The notes under the pieces are model-generated. The model saw only the letters and a program-made list of their open reading frames with translations. It did not search any database and had not been told where the DNA came from. Of a DNA stretch of 64,000 bases, positions 10,858 through 21,480 are shown piece by piece. Positions within the stretch are counted from its first letter, which is position 1. Each line of letters starts with the position of its first letter. This stretch comes from Artemia franciscana (taxonomy: Eukaryota > Arthropoda > Branchiopoda > Anostraca > Artemiidae), in contig NC_088880.1 in the NCBI RefSeq assembly GCF_032884065.1, positions 25,420,715 to 25,484,714 of the forward strand, read 5' to 3'. The position numbers and the translations under genes are program-made.

Positions 10858-12494
10858 TCCAGGTACAATGAAGCAAACAGCTACAAACAACTAAGCTAAT
10901 TGCAGCAGGTTCAACAAAACAAAACAGCTGCAAACGACTAAGCCAACAGCTGCAGGTACAATGAAGCAAACAGCTACAAACAACTAAGTCAATAGCTGCA
11001 GGTTAAACAAAGCAAACAGCTGCAAACAACTAAGCCAACAGCTGCGGGTACAATAAAGCAAACAGCTGCAAACAACTAAGCCAACAGCTGCAGGCAACTA
11101 ATCTAACAGGTGCAAGGAACTAAGCCAATAACTACAGATATAATAAAATAAATAGCTGCAGACAAATAAGCCAAAACATGCAAGCACAATATACAAGAAC
11201 AACTATGTCAATAGCTCGAGAGGCAATAAAGCAAACAGTTCCAGACAACAAAGCCAAGAGCTACAAGTACAATATACAGCAACAACTAAGCCAATGGGTG
11301 CAGATGCAATAAATCAAACGCCTGCAGGTACGATAAATCAAACAGCTGCAGACAACTAAGCCAACAGCTACAAGTGCAATATATAGGAACAAGTATGCCA
11401 ACAGCTGAAGGTACAATAAAGCGAAGAGCAGCAAACAACTGAGCTAACAGCTGTAAACAACTGAGCCAACAGCTGCGGGTACAATAAAGCAAACAAATGC
11501 AAGCAACAAAGCCGACAGCAGCAAGTACAATATACAGGAGCAAATGAATCATTAACTGCAGGTACAATAAGGCAAACAGCTGCAAGCAGCTGAGCCAAAA
11601 GCTACAAGAGCAATATATACTGGAACAAGTAGGCCAATAACTGCAGGTACAATAAAAAAACAAGCAGCAGAAATAAAGCTAAAAGCCCCAAGTACAAAAT
11701 ACAAGAACTACTAAGCCAATAACTTCTGGTACAATGAAGCAAAGAGCTGCAGACAACTGAGCCAACAGCTATAAGCAACTAAGCCAAGAGCTGTAGGTAC
11801 AATAAAGCAAACAAATACAAACAAAGAAGCCGACAGCAGGAAGCACAACATACAGGAACAAATAAGTCAATACTGCAGATAGTATAAAGTAAAGCAGCCG
11901 CAGACAACTAAGCCAACAGCGACTAGTGCAATACACAAGGAACAACTAAGCCAATAGCTGCATATACAATAAAATAAATAGCTGTAGACAAAAAAGCCCA
12001 AACCTACAAGTACAATATACAAGAACAGCCATGTCAATAGCGAGAGGTACAATAAAGCAAACAGTTCAAGACAACAAAGCCAAGAGCTGCAAGTAAAATA
12101 TACAAGAACAACTAAGCCAATGGCTGCAGGCACAATAAAGCAAACAATTGCATACAACTAAGCCAACAATATATAAGAACAATTATGCCAATAGCTGCTG
12201 TTACAATAAAGCGTAAGCTGCACAAACAAAGCCAATAGCACCAAATATAAAATACCGGAACTACTAAGCCAATAGCCTCAGGTACAATAAAGCAAACAGC
12301 TGAAGAAAACTAAGCCAACAGCTGCCAACAACTGAGACAGCAGCTGTGGGTACAATACACAAGAACAAATAAGCCAATAGATGCAGATACAATAAAGCAA
12401 AGCCACTGCAAAGATATATCCCAACAGCTACAAGTGCAATACACAGGAACATCTAAGCCAATAGCTGCAGATACAATAAAATAAACAGCTGCAG
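10858..12494 (+). repeat. CAGCTGCAG-rich satellite, left arm block 1
   Basis: Tandem units of about 30-45 bp alternate two phrases, ACAATAAAGCAAACAGCTGCAG and ACAACTAAGCCAACAGCTGC, with spacer words such as AAGTACAATATACAGGAAC, giving larger units of about 85 bp. Lengths and bases vary, so the array is old. All minus-strand frames read as Leu/Cys-rich nonsense because the repeat lacks stops there; these are not genes. Confidence 0.85.
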
Positions 12495-12938
12495 ATCGTC
12501 CAATTTCCAATGAAGACCTCTTCGAGTTTGGATCTTGGATTACAAATGAAAATTGGCCAGTTCTTAAGGGGAATGAAGACATTAATGTTAAAGTGTCTTA
12601 CTTCCAAAATCTTATTAAACCAAATACTTAGAATCCTTTCCTGAGGAAAAAGTAAAATTGCGCTCTAATGACAAACCGTACACTACTAGTCAGTTAAAAA
12701 GGCTAATTAGGCTTAAAATTAATCTTTTTCAGAATGGTAAAACATCTGAAAGTAACTCACTGCGTAAACATATAAAAAAAGAAATACGTAAATCTGCTTC
12801 TGCGCATTACAAAACTAAAGTCAAGAACTTGTTTTCTACTAAGCCAAAACAGTGGTACGAAAGTAAAAAGAAAATTTGTGGGAAAACACATAATAATATA
12901 TTTACAAGAAGAGCCCTTAGTTACAGCCAATGATCTAC
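12495..12938 (+). repeat. Displaced copy of LINE bases 5280-5721
   Basis: The 91-codon LINE linker at 5443-5718 is repeated here without amino-acid change (12658-12933), in the same orientation 7215 bp downstream. It starts at CAGATCGTCC inside a satellite unit and ends at GATCT, joining the hAT segment. There is no poly(A) or target-site duplication, so it did not arrive by retrotransposition. Confidence 0.8.
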
Positions 12939-13109
12939 TACAGTCGATCAGTCGATCACAAATTTTTCTACTACAGTCGAGGCTATTGAGAGAGAATCCC
13001 TTCCCATTCTATATGCTGCTCTGCTCTATCGGGGCCTCCTAAAAGGTCACCTTAAAGAGTTACCTAATGACAGTAGCTGCATTTTGCTTATGAAAGAAAT
13101 TAACGCAGC

Positions 13110-14163
13110 CTAACTAAAACTAGCATAACATACTCAGTCGCCTATCCCCATCCTAACCAGGCCTAACTTAGTCTAAGAATCCACTCATCCCATCTGATTC
13201 TAACTAGCCTACCCACCCACGAAACCCTAATCTAACCTAGCCTTACTTACCCACCCATCCACACCCGAACCCCGTCCTAACCTAGACCCATCTTAATCTA
13301 ACCATCCACCCAACTTAACCTAGCCTACCTAAGCCCAGCCTAACCTAACAACTACTACTAGTTAGCCTAACGTTATCTACCCTAAGTAAACCTTGCCTAA
13401 CTAAATGTAGCCCTACTAAACACAGCCTAGCCTATCGACCCGTCCAGCCCTGTCTTAAGCTAGCCTAGCTAAACCTAGCCTTACTAAACCAAGCCGACCC
13501 ACCCGTCCAATCATATACTAACCTAGCCAAACATAACCTTACCCCTCCTATCCTAGCCTTGCCTAACCTAAGAACCCACCCAGCCAACCCCACCATAACC
13601 TAGCCTACCTACCCGAAAAACCCAACTCTACCAAACCTAAAAACCCGCCCTAACATTCTTACCCACCTAACCCCATCCTAACTGAGCCTAATCCAGCCTA
13701 ATATAACCTTAACAACCTATCCTAACCTATCAAACCACCCAATCCCATTCTAACCTAGCCTTACCTAACCTAAAACAAATTCACCCAACTCTAGACCACC
13801 CACCTGCCAAGCCCCATCCGAATCAACTCACCCGTGAAATATAGCTTTACCTAACTAAGAAACCAGACCTTACTTAACTACCCACTCAATCCCATTCTAA
13901 CCTAGTCTATTTTAGAGTAACTATACAGAGCCTTACTAAACCTAGTCTAATATATCACAACCTAGCAGATAGACCTAGCCTTGCCAAACCTAAAAACACA
14001 CTCACCCAACCCCATTCTAAACTAGCTTATCTATCCACAAAACCTAGCCTTATCGAACCTAAAACACTAACTTATCGATACTAAAACCCTAAAATACTAA
14101 GAAACAGCTAAAAAACCCTAACCAGACATATTGCATACATCCATTCAACCACACACTGCTAAC
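13110..14163 (+). repeat. Degenerate CCTAA array, second left-arm copy
   Basis: Near-identical to 9683-10735 at a constant offset of 3428 bp. It belongs to the left-arm-only tandem duplication and has no partner of its own in the right arm. Confidence 0.8.
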
Positions 14164-14285
14164 CACTCACACCTAAGCCACAATATACAAACAATATAGA
14201 AGTAAAACTAAAGAGTAAAACGATAAAGCAATAATACACAACAAAATGGAAGCGTAAAACGAAAAAGAGAGCAAGAGAACCCATG

Positions 14286-16476
14286 TCCAGGTACAATGAA
14301 GCAAACAGCTACAAACAACTAAGCTAATTGCAGCAGGTTCAACAAAACAAAACAGCTGCAAACGACTAAGCCAACAGCTGCAGGTACAATGAAGCAAACA
14401 GCTACAAACAACTAAGTCAATAGCTGCAGGTTAAACAAAGCAAACAGCTGCAAACAACTAAGCCAACAGCTGCGGGTACAATAAAGCAAACAGCTGCAAA
14501 CAACTAAGCCAACAGCTGCAGGCAACTAATCTAACAGGTGCAAGGAACTAAGCCAATAACTACAGATATAATAAAATAAATAGCTGCAGACAAATAAGCC
14601 AAAACATGCAAGCACAATATACAAGAACAACTATGTCAATAGCTCGAGAGGCAATAAAGCAAACAGTTCCAGACAACAAAGCCAAGAGCTACAAGTACAA
14701 TATACAGCAACAACTAAGCCAATGGGTGCAGATGCAATAAATCAAACGCCTGCAGGTACGATAAATCAAACAGCTGCAGACAACTAAGCCAACAGCTACA
14801 AGTGCAATATATAGGAACAAGTATGCCAACAGCTGAAGGTACAATAAAGCGAAGAGCAGCAAACAACTGAGCTAACAGCTGTAAACAACTGAGCCAACAG
14901 CTGCGGGTACAATAAAGCAAACAAATGCAAGCAACAAAGCCGACAGCAGCAAGTACAATATACAGGAGCAAATGAATCATTAACTGCAGGTACAATAAGG
15001 CAAACAGCTGCAAGCAGCTGAGCCAAAAGCTACAAGAGCAATATATACTGGAACAAGTAGGCCAATAACTGCAGGTACAATAAAAAAACAAGCAGCAGAA
15101 ATAAAGCTAAAAGCCCCAAGTACAAAATACAAGAACTACTAAGCCAATAACTTCTGGTACAATGAAGCAAAGAGCTGCAGACAACTGAGCCAACAGCTAT
15201 AAGCAACTAAGCCAAGAGCTGTAGGTACAATAAAGCAAACAAATACAAACAAAGAAGCCGACAGCAGGAAGCACAACATACAGGAACAAATAAGTCAATA
15301 CTGCAGATAGTATAAAGTAAAGCAGCCGCAGACAACTAAGCCAACAGCGACTAGTGCAATACACAAGGAACAACTAAGCCAATAGCTGCATATACAATAA
15401 AATAAATAGCTGTAGACAAAAAAGCCCAAACCTACAAGTACAATATACAAGAACAGCCATGTCAATAGCGAGAGGTACAATAAAGCAAACAGTTCAAGAC
15501 AACAAAGCCAAGAGCTGCAAGTAAAATATACAAGAACAACTAAGCCAATGGCTGCAGGCACAATAAAGCAAACAATACAGGAACATCTAAGCCAATAGCT
15601 GCAGATACAATAAAATAAACAGCTGCAGATCGTCCAATTTCCAATGAAGACCTCTTCGAGTTTGGATCTTGGATTACAAATGAAAATTGGCCAGTTCTTA
15701 AGGGGAATGACAGAAAACAGCTGCAGACAAATAAGCCAAAACCTACAAGTACAATAGACAAGAACAGCCATATGAATAGCTGGAGGTACAATAAAGCAAA
15801 CATTTCCAGAAAACAAAACACAGAGTTACAAGTAAAATATACAAGAACAACTTAGCCAAGGGCTGCAGGTACAATAAAGCGAACAGCTGCGGGCACAATG
15901 AAATAAACAGCCGCATACAACTAAGCCAACAGCTACACTCACAATGTACTAATAAAGCAAAGCAACTCCAGAGAACTAAGTTAACAGCTACAAGCGCAAT
16001 ACACAGGAATAAATAAGCCAATAGCTGCAGAAATACACAGGAACAACTAAGCCAATAGCGGCAGATACAATAAAGCTAAGCAGCTGTAGACAACTAAGCC
16101 AACAGCTATAAAAGAAATACACAGGAACAAATAAGCCAATAGCTGCAGATATAATAAAGCAAAGCAGCTGCAGACATCTAAGCCAACAGCTACAAGTGCA
16201 ATACACAGGAACAACTAAGCCAATAGCTGCAGAAATACACAAGAACAACTAAGCCAATAGCGGCAGATACAATAAAGCAAAGCAGCTGTAGACAACTAAG
16301 CCAACAGCTATAAAAGAAAAACACAGGAACAAATAAGCCAATAGCTGCAGATATAATAAAGCAAAGCAGCTGCAGACATCTAAGCCAACAGCTACAAGTG
16401 CAATACACAGGAAGAAATAAGCTGATAGCTGCAAATATATTAAAGCAAAGCAGCTGGAGACAATTAAGCCAGCAGC
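14286..16476 (+). repeat. CAGCTGCAG-rich satellite, left arm blocks 2 and 3
   Basis: Block 2 (to about 15630) is the duplicate of 10858-12494 with a 290 bp loss. Block 3 (about 15715-16476) is the original continuation that matches the right arm. In block 3 a higher-order unit of about 202 bp is doubled (phrase CCAATAGCTGCAGAAATACACA at 16018 and 16220). A short LINE fragment (15631-15712) interrupts the two blocks. Confidence 0.8.
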
Positions 16477-17558
16477 AAGTCTTTCTTTGGTCTCTAAAAA
16501 GGTCTTCGGGACGGTTAGCTTGAAGAGCAGCTTTCTCCGTTTGCTTCGCAGCAGCTTATGCCTTCTTCCTCTTCTTCTCTTGTCGTTTCTGATCTTTTTC
16601 TGTCCTTTTAACCTCTACTTCTTTTAATAGAACTGCAGGTCATTCAATTTGTGTTGGAAATTTATCATCTTTTTCATCTTCCAGTTTGGCTCCTAGTTTT
16701 GTAAAGTGGACTTCATCACAAAGGTTGAGAAAATCCAGATTGTATTTTTTGGCATATTGCCCTATATTTATTCAAAATTGTGCAAAAGGTTCCAGGTAAC
16801 TGTAGATCCGCTTTTCATTTATTTAAGTTTAGATTGTAAATCCTATAATTCATCTTTGGGTATAACACCAAACACTTGAAACATGTGTGTGATGAAAACG
16901 GCAATTTTGTTCAAAACTTGCCTATTAGGTGTTTTCATTTTTTCAACTTAAATATTAACGTCGTTTATTAGTTTTAGCATATTATCAATTGCACTTGGGG
17001 TATTAATATTGTAATTCAAAGAGCAGCATCCACTGCATTTTTCTTCATTCTAAATGTAGCTAACAAAGTCTTTTCTTCCACAGTGAATGGTTGATAGTCA
17101 ACCATGAAATCCTCTGGCTTTTCTCGTAGTATAGATTTCACTTTGTTAAAAAGCTTGTCGAATATCTTTTCAGTATTCAGAACTTTCTTCATTTCTATCT
17201 CTGAGTAGTTGATGTCATTTCTCCAGTGGTGCAGTAAACAAATAAGCCGGATCTGCCTAGCCTTATGCTTTTTTAAGGCCTCTTCAATGGTCGTGAAGTT
17301 CTTTAACGATTTTGACATTTTATAATCTTGTATTTTCAAATTACCAGTGTGGAGAAAATAACGAACCCAATTATCGTTACTAAAACAGGCCTCTGATTGA
17401 GCCAACTCATTATTATGATGAGAATGATGTAATAAATCTATACCACCAGCAGGTATATCAATGGACTGTTCGAGGATGTCCGATGCCATAGCACTACACT
17501 CAATATGCCTTCCTGGCCGCCCCATCCCCCATGGAGATTCCCACGAAGGGTCACCTGG
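16475..17558 (-). pseudogene. CARS1: Cysteinyl-tRNA synthetase retrocopy fragment, left arm
   Basis: The minus strand encodes a fragment of eukaryotic cytoplasmic cysteinyl-tRNA synthetase, the enzyme that charges tRNA-Cys. An open stretch (17016-17525) reads [40 protein letters not shown] and KMSKSLKNF. These match the zinc-site HIECSAMA block, the HHDNE block (here HHNNE) and the KMSKS ATP-binding loop. The frame is already open before the methionine (PSWESPWG, also conserved), so that ATG is internal. Downstream, broken frames still show the Lys/Arg/Glu-rich tail (LLKEVEVKRTEKDQKRQEKK, PEDLFRDQRK). The N-terminal catalytic half including the HIGH motif is missing. Lack of introns over so much of the gene suggests a processed copy; I cannot see a poly(A) tail. 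Confidence 0.85.
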
Positions 17559-17606
17559 CGTACCTTAGTGTACATTATTGTGTGTGTAATTTATTGTACC
17601 ACCAAA

Positions 17607-18164
17607 TCAGTTGAGATGAATCACGTACCGGGGCCAGATTTGTTTGGGGTTAGGGATGACAATTTCCCTTCCCCTTCCCATTTTATCGGCCCCGACACGG
17701 TTTGAGTTATACCCATCTTCAACTGAAGACTGTTTTGGTCCGACAGGAACATCGTGTGATTTACCTGGCAAAATGAGACACAGGATAAGGGCATTCGTTT
17801 CCCCAGCGTAATCTAAGGCCTCATCTGGGAATTCCGTAAAATAATGCCCATATCCATAGTCACATTTCACAATATATTTATCTTTGAAATTTTTCGTCAG
17901 TATATTTTCAATATTACTGATTGTGGGAGTTCCATGGAAAGCCAGAATTGCTTTCGCTTCTGGTGCATCTTCTCCATACAATTTCATAAATTCTTCTTGT
18001 TTTGCTCGAAACTCAGCTTCAATAGCTCTATTCTGGTTCAAAGTTACTGCTACGACGTTCCTGGTTGTACAAAGCCGTCGAAACTCTGCCTCAGCAATCC
18101 GGAAGTGTATATCCAATGCATTTATTGGGTCAAATGTTCTTTTTAGTTGTATTTTCTCTGTCAT
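17607..18164 (-). CDS. PARP-like ADP-ribosyltransferase, left-arm copy
   Basis: An intact, intronless frame of 185 codons, from an ATG, whose protein is identical to the right-arm copy (28677-29234). The fold signatures of a PARP catalytic domain are in order: an N-terminal helix region (residues 20-70, with VVAVTLNQNRAIEAEF like the V..I..vqN..L..F lead-in), AFHGTP with His77, GYGHYFTEFP with Tyr108, LILCLILPGK, and GREIVIPNPKQIWPRYVI with Glu167. These would form the H-Y-E NAD-binding and catalytic triad. It is shorter than typical PARPs and has no extra domain; TIPARP/PARP11-type enzymes are the nearest guess. Whether it is host or transposon cargo is unknown. Confidence 0.75.
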   Translation of the reverse strand: MTEKIQLKRTFDPINALDIHFRIAEAEFRRLCTTRNVVAVTLNQNRAIEAEFRAKQEEFMKLYGEDAPEAKAILAFHGTPTISNIENILTKNFKDKYIVKCDYGYGHYFTEFPDEALDYAGETNALILCLILPGKSHDVPVGPKQSSVEDGYNSNRVGADKMGRGREIVIPNPKQIWPRYVIHLN

Positions 18165-18168
18165 TTTT

Positions 18169-18277
18169 TGTAACTGTTTATTTTTAGTCGTAAAACCTCC
18201 TTATATGCATTAAATGACATCACAGTTGCATATATGATGACGTCGTTACAAATATTGAATTAGGCAAAATGACGTCA
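18169..18277 (-). promoter_or_regulatory. Promoter region of left-arm PARP-like gene
   Basis: Mirror image of 28564-28672: TGACGTCA at 18270-18277, CGACGTCA about 24 bases nearer the gene, TGATGTCA next, then a TATA-like CATATAAGG about 40 bases before the ATG. See the right-arm entry for the reasoning. Confidence 0.5.
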
Positions 18278-18389
18278 TTTTGAAAGTGCACGGCGCAAGT
18301 TTTTTTTTTTTAATTTTGTTAAAATTAATATTAAGATTGTACTTATTATTTATTTTATTAAATAAATAATAATTGTGTTCGGTATCCCG

Positions 18390-18640
18390 ACAGATATAGA
18401 CATTGTGTTCGGTATCCCTCTCAACATTTCCTTGAAGTTTCATCTTAATACTTTATCTTTTTATGAGCTCAGAATTCAACACGCTTTCTTATCCCATTAA
18501 AAAAACTTTTGTGTTAACAATTGGCAACATTTATAGCTCACAGACCTTGTACTGGGGCCTTAATAAACTCCAGAGGTAGAGCTATTTTTACTTTTAGACC
18601 ATTTTAAATAAAATGACCATCTGAAAATTTTGATTGTATG
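18390..18640 (-). repeat. Inverted stray copy of 8178-8420
   Basis: From CATTGTGTTCGGTATCCCTC to GATTGTATGCA this matches 35190-35432 (direct) and 8178-8420 (inverted). It is placed right at the point where the left arm stops matching the right arm, and ends where an AT-rich microsatellite begins. A short doubled phrase TGTGTTCGGTATCCC (18375 and 18398) marks the join. Confidence 0.75.
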
Positions 18641-18676
18641 CAATACAATATACAATATAGAATATACAATATAGAT

Positions 18677-18732
<56 letters not shown>

Positions 18733-18735
18733 ATA
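18640..18735. repeat. (AT)n microsatellite
   Basis: CAATATACAATATAGAATATACAATATAG leads into about 55 bases of pure AT dinucleotide. It borders the Helitron 5' end; Helitrons insert between A and T, and AT-rich targets are usual. Confidence 0.85.
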
Positions 18736-18799
18736 TATATAAAAATAAGTTGTCTGTCTGTGGATGTGTGGATGGATGTGTGGATGGATGTGTCAGGTG

Positions 18800-19700
18800 A
18801 CGTCACCTGAAAAAACTGGATCAGGTGACGTCAAAACTGAAAAAACTAAAAAAAGGCAAAAACTACAAAAAAAACTAAAAACTAATAAAAAAAATAAAAA
18901 AGCTAAAAAACTAAAAAAACTATAAAGGTAAAAACCAATAAAAAACTAAAAAAAAACTGAAAAAACTAAAAAAAGGCAAAAACTACAAAAAAAAACTAAA
19001 AACTAATAAAAAAAGTAAAAAAGCTAAAAAACTAAAAAAACTAAAAAAACTAAAAAAACTAAAAAAAGGTAAAAAACTAAAAAAAATAAAAAATAAAAAA
19101 AAACTAAAAAAAAGGAAAAAACTGAAAAATAAGCTAAAATAAAGGTAAAAACCAATAAAAAACTAAAAAAAAAGGAAAAAACTAATAAATGACGACACTC
19201 AAAGAGAAAGCGACCAGGACAAAAGGTATGTTCGATTAGCAATCAACAAAGCACCGGGACACAGGGAGTATAAATGACGACCAGGACATAAGTAAAAAAA
19301 AAACTATCTATATATATAAAAATAAGTTGTCTGTGGATCTGTGGATCGTGGATCAGGTGACGTCACCTGAAAAAACTGGATCAGGTGACGTCAAAACTGA
19401 AAAAACTAAAAAAAGGCAAAAACTACAAAAAAAACTAAAAACTAATAAAAAAATAAAAAAGCTAAAAAACTAAAAAAACTAAAAAAAGGCAAAAACTACA
19501 AAAAAAACTAAAAACTAATAAAAAAGCTAAAAAACTAAAAAAACTAAAAAAAAGGCAAAAACTACAAAAAAACTAAAAACTAATAAAAAAAATAAAAAGC
19601 TAAAAAACTAAAAAAACTAAAAAAACTAAAAAAAGGTAAAAAACTAAAAAAACTAAAAAAGGTAAAAACTAAAAGAACTAAAAAAGAAAAAAATAAATGA
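18800..19700 (+). repeat. A-rich minisatellite inside the Helitron
   Basis: Tandem words such as AACTAAAAAAAGGCAAAAACTAC and AAAAAGCTAAAAAACT, repeated in two blocks each led by a palindromic TCAGGTGACGTCACCTGA (about 18795 and 19354). Each block closes with GAGAAAGCGACCAGGACAAAAGG. The two blocks follow the two 5' ends, so one Helitron start has been duplicated or one copy has inserted in another. Confidence 0.75.
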
Positions 19701-19957
19701 CGACACTCAAAGAGAAAGCGACCAGGACAAAAGGAATGTTCGATTAGCAATCAACAAAGCACCGGGACACAGGGAGTATAAATGACGACCAGGACACAAG
19801 TAAAAAAAAAAATTAACAAAACTAAAAAGAAGGTAAAAACTACAAAAAAACTAAAAAGAAAAAAAAACTAAAAACTAATAAAAAAACTAAAAAATCTAAA
19901 AATCTAAATAAACTAAAAAAGAAAAAAAAAGGAAAAAAATAAAGGAGAAAAACAAAA

Positions 19958-20375
19958 CTAAAAAACGAATGTATATACAGACTGGTACACCGGGATACAA
20001 ATGACGACCGGGACACAGGGAATATAAATGACGACCGGGACACAGGGACACAACTACAACGGGGACACCGGGGGAAACAGGGGGATATAAATGACGACCG
20101 GGACAAAAAAACTAAAAAGAAAAAAAAACTAAAAACTAATAAAAAAACTAAAAAATCTAAAAATCTAAATAAGCTAAAAAAGAAAAAAAAAGGAAAAAAA
20201 TAAAGGAGAAAAAATAAACTAAAAAACGAATGTATATACAGACCGGGACACCGGGATACAAATGACGACCGGGACACAGGGAATATAAATGACGACCGGG
20301 ACACAGGGACACAACTACAACGGGGACACCGGGGGAAACAGGGGGATGTAAATGACGACCGGGACACCGGGACAG
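19958..20375 (+). repeat. CCGGGACAC-type minisatellite, two units of about 258 bp
   Basis: Phrases ACCGGGACACCGGGATAC, AAATGACGACCGGGACACAGGG and ACAACTACAACGGGGACACC recur, with the AAACGAATGTATATACAGAC lead at about 19963 and 20221. The minus-strand frames (Phe/Ser/Pro-rich) are repeat shadows. Confidence 0.75.
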
Positions 20376-20379
20376 GGAA

Positions 20380-20577
20380 TGGTCGATTAGCAATCACCAT
20401 CAACAAAGCTCAAGGGCAATCATTAGAATCATGAGGTATAGATCTGAATACAGATTGTTTTCCCATGGACCATTATATGTTGCATGTTCAAGAGTCGGTA
20501 AACCTGACAATCTATTTATATGCAAAGACAATGGGACAGCAAAGAATGTTGTATATTCGCAAGTTTTACGTAGTTAA
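20380..20577 (+). pseudogene. Helitron helicase C-terminus, broken
   Basis: Translation gives RLAITINKAQGQSLES, then GIDLNTDC and, after a one-base frame change, FSHGPLYVACSRVGKPDNLF ... NGTAKNVVYSQVLRS and a stop. These are helicase motifs V and VI of the Pif1-like Helitron helicase (INKaQGqS and the CFSHGqLYVAcSRV block with its arginine finger). One in-frame TGA and one frameshift are visible. The stop lies 170 bases before the 3' hairpin, the normal place. Confidence 0.85.
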
Positions 20578-20752
20578 AACCATATATATATATCTATCTA
20601 TATTCACAGGTGGGACATAGGGACACAACTACAATGGCGCGTAACTATTATGGCGCGTAACGACTTACGCGCGCGGGGGGGCTTGGGGGGGGCGCGAAGC
20701 GCCCCCACCAACTAGGTGTTGGGGTGGCGCGAAGCGCCACCCCAACAGCTAG

Positions 20753-20920
20753 TATATATATATATATATATATCTATCTATATTCACACATGGGACACAG
20801 GGACACAACTAAAATGGCGCGTAACGACTTACGTGCGTGGGGGAGCTTAGGGGGGAGGGCGCGAAGCGCCCCCCACCAACTAGTTGTTGGCTTGGCGCGA
20901 AGCGCCACATCAACAGCTAG
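20753..20920 (+). mobile_element. Second Helitron 3' end, truncated copy
   Basis: Directly after the first CTAG comes an AT microsatellite and then another copy of the GGGACACAGGGACACAAC...GGCGCGTAACGACTTACG 3' tail. It ends in a hairpin (20886-20914) with stem mismatches and CTAG at 20917-20920. Tandem 3' ends are known from Helitrons that read past one terminator. Confidence 0.75.
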
Positions 20921-20959
20921 TTTTTATATATATAGAAGATAGTGTAACAGACGGACATA

Positions 20960-21480
20960 CAGCTTAGTTTTATATATTCAGAATAGAAGTATGTATTCAG
21001 CTGAAGACTTGCTTAATTGTTGCTTTTTTTAATATTGAGTTTTGATACTCAATAATTCTTTCAATAAATTGTTGTTGTGTTCTACCAATATAAAACTTTC
21101 CACAAGAATAAGGAATTTAATACACCCCACTTACTAAATCTCCTCAGGGTAAATCCTTCCCAGAATTAAGGAGACTACCAATTGGAAACATGTATCAATA
21201 TTATGTTTACACAAAATTTGTTGAAGTATCTCCCCCAAAATAGGTGCATAAGGTAAAGAAATGAAAGTTTTTGACACATTTAATTCTGAAGACTGCAAAA
21301 CTTCAATATCCCTTCTGCGATCTAATATTAGAATTTTTAGGAAAGAAAATACTTAAGACGCAATTACTTATTTAGCACAAGAGTTAAGAAATGAGAGTTA
21401 AATGCTTCTTGAATATTAATTTTACTGTGAACAACCGGGCCAAGAACCAGGTTTTGACGTATATAACTTCTAAAGGTTGT
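20960..21480 (-). mobile_element. Penelope-like endonuclease fragment (GIY-YIG), broken
   Basis: Minus-strand translation shows VLQSSELNVSKTFISLPYAP and ILGEILQQILCKHNIDTCF, the connector that follows the RT in classical Penelope-like elements, then GKFYIGRTQQQFIERIIEYQ at about 21047-21105. The last is the GIY-YIG nuclease core (F-Y-I-G-R-T with the following Arg helix). The order connector then nuclease means a C-terminal endonuclease, unlike the element at 53.9-56.2 kb. Stops separate the parts and no RT remains upstream, so it is a dead 3' fragment. Confidence 0.65.

Larger units (their letters stand above)
12495..15725 (+). repeat. Left-arm-only insertion made of copied arm pieces
   Basis: The right arm runs straight through this point, whereas the left arm carries about 3231 extra bases. 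They comprise a direct copy of LINE bases about 5280-5721 (12495-12938), a short junction containing repeated GTCGATCA words, a direct copy of about 9529-12148 (hAT end, CCTAA array, satellite) at 12957-15575, then a copy of about 12442-12494, and an 82 bp second copy of the LINE start. The second satellite copy lacks about 290 bp of the first. Coordinates of copied blocks differ by 3428 bp. Either a local replication-based rearrangement or an assembly error could produce this. Confidence 0.75.
1..18362 (+). repeat. Left arm of a giant inverted duplication
   Basis: Every recognisable element from the window start to about 18362 recurs in reverse order and opposite strand at about 28480-43655. 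Paired positions add up to 43610-43616 in the outer part and to exactly 46841 in the inner part; the jump of about 3231 equals extra DNA present only in this arm. Identity looks well above 98%: the PARP-like protein is identical, and the 138-codon LINE segment differs by two residues. The arm is cut by the window start, so its full length is unknown. Inner divergence begins in an AT-rich stretch at about 18362. A recent segmental duplication, a palindrome kept uniform by gene conversion, or a false join of two haplotypes would all look like this. Confidence 0.9.
18730..20752 (+). mobile_element. Helitron with decayed helicase, nested 5' ends
   Basis: A rolling-circle transposon. The 5' end TCTATATATATAAAAATAAG starts at 18730 and an almost identical second 5' end starts at 19317. 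The 3' end has a perfect 13 bp stem hairpin (20718-20746, loop GAA) followed by AG and CTAG (20749-20752), then T, the classic Helitron ending. Inside lie A-rich minisatellites, a CCGGGACAC-rich minisatellite and the end of a RepHel helicase. Most of the Rep and helicase is gone, so it is non-autonomous now. No target-site duplication is expected for this class. Confidence 0.85.

Noticed and set aside
15295-15816. 173-codon Leu/Cys-rich minus-strand frame
   Set aside because: It crosses satellite units and a displaced LINE piece; open only because the repeat lacks stops on that strand.
19840-20406. 188-codon Phe/Ser/Pro frame
   Set aside because: Pure minisatellite translation within the Helitron.
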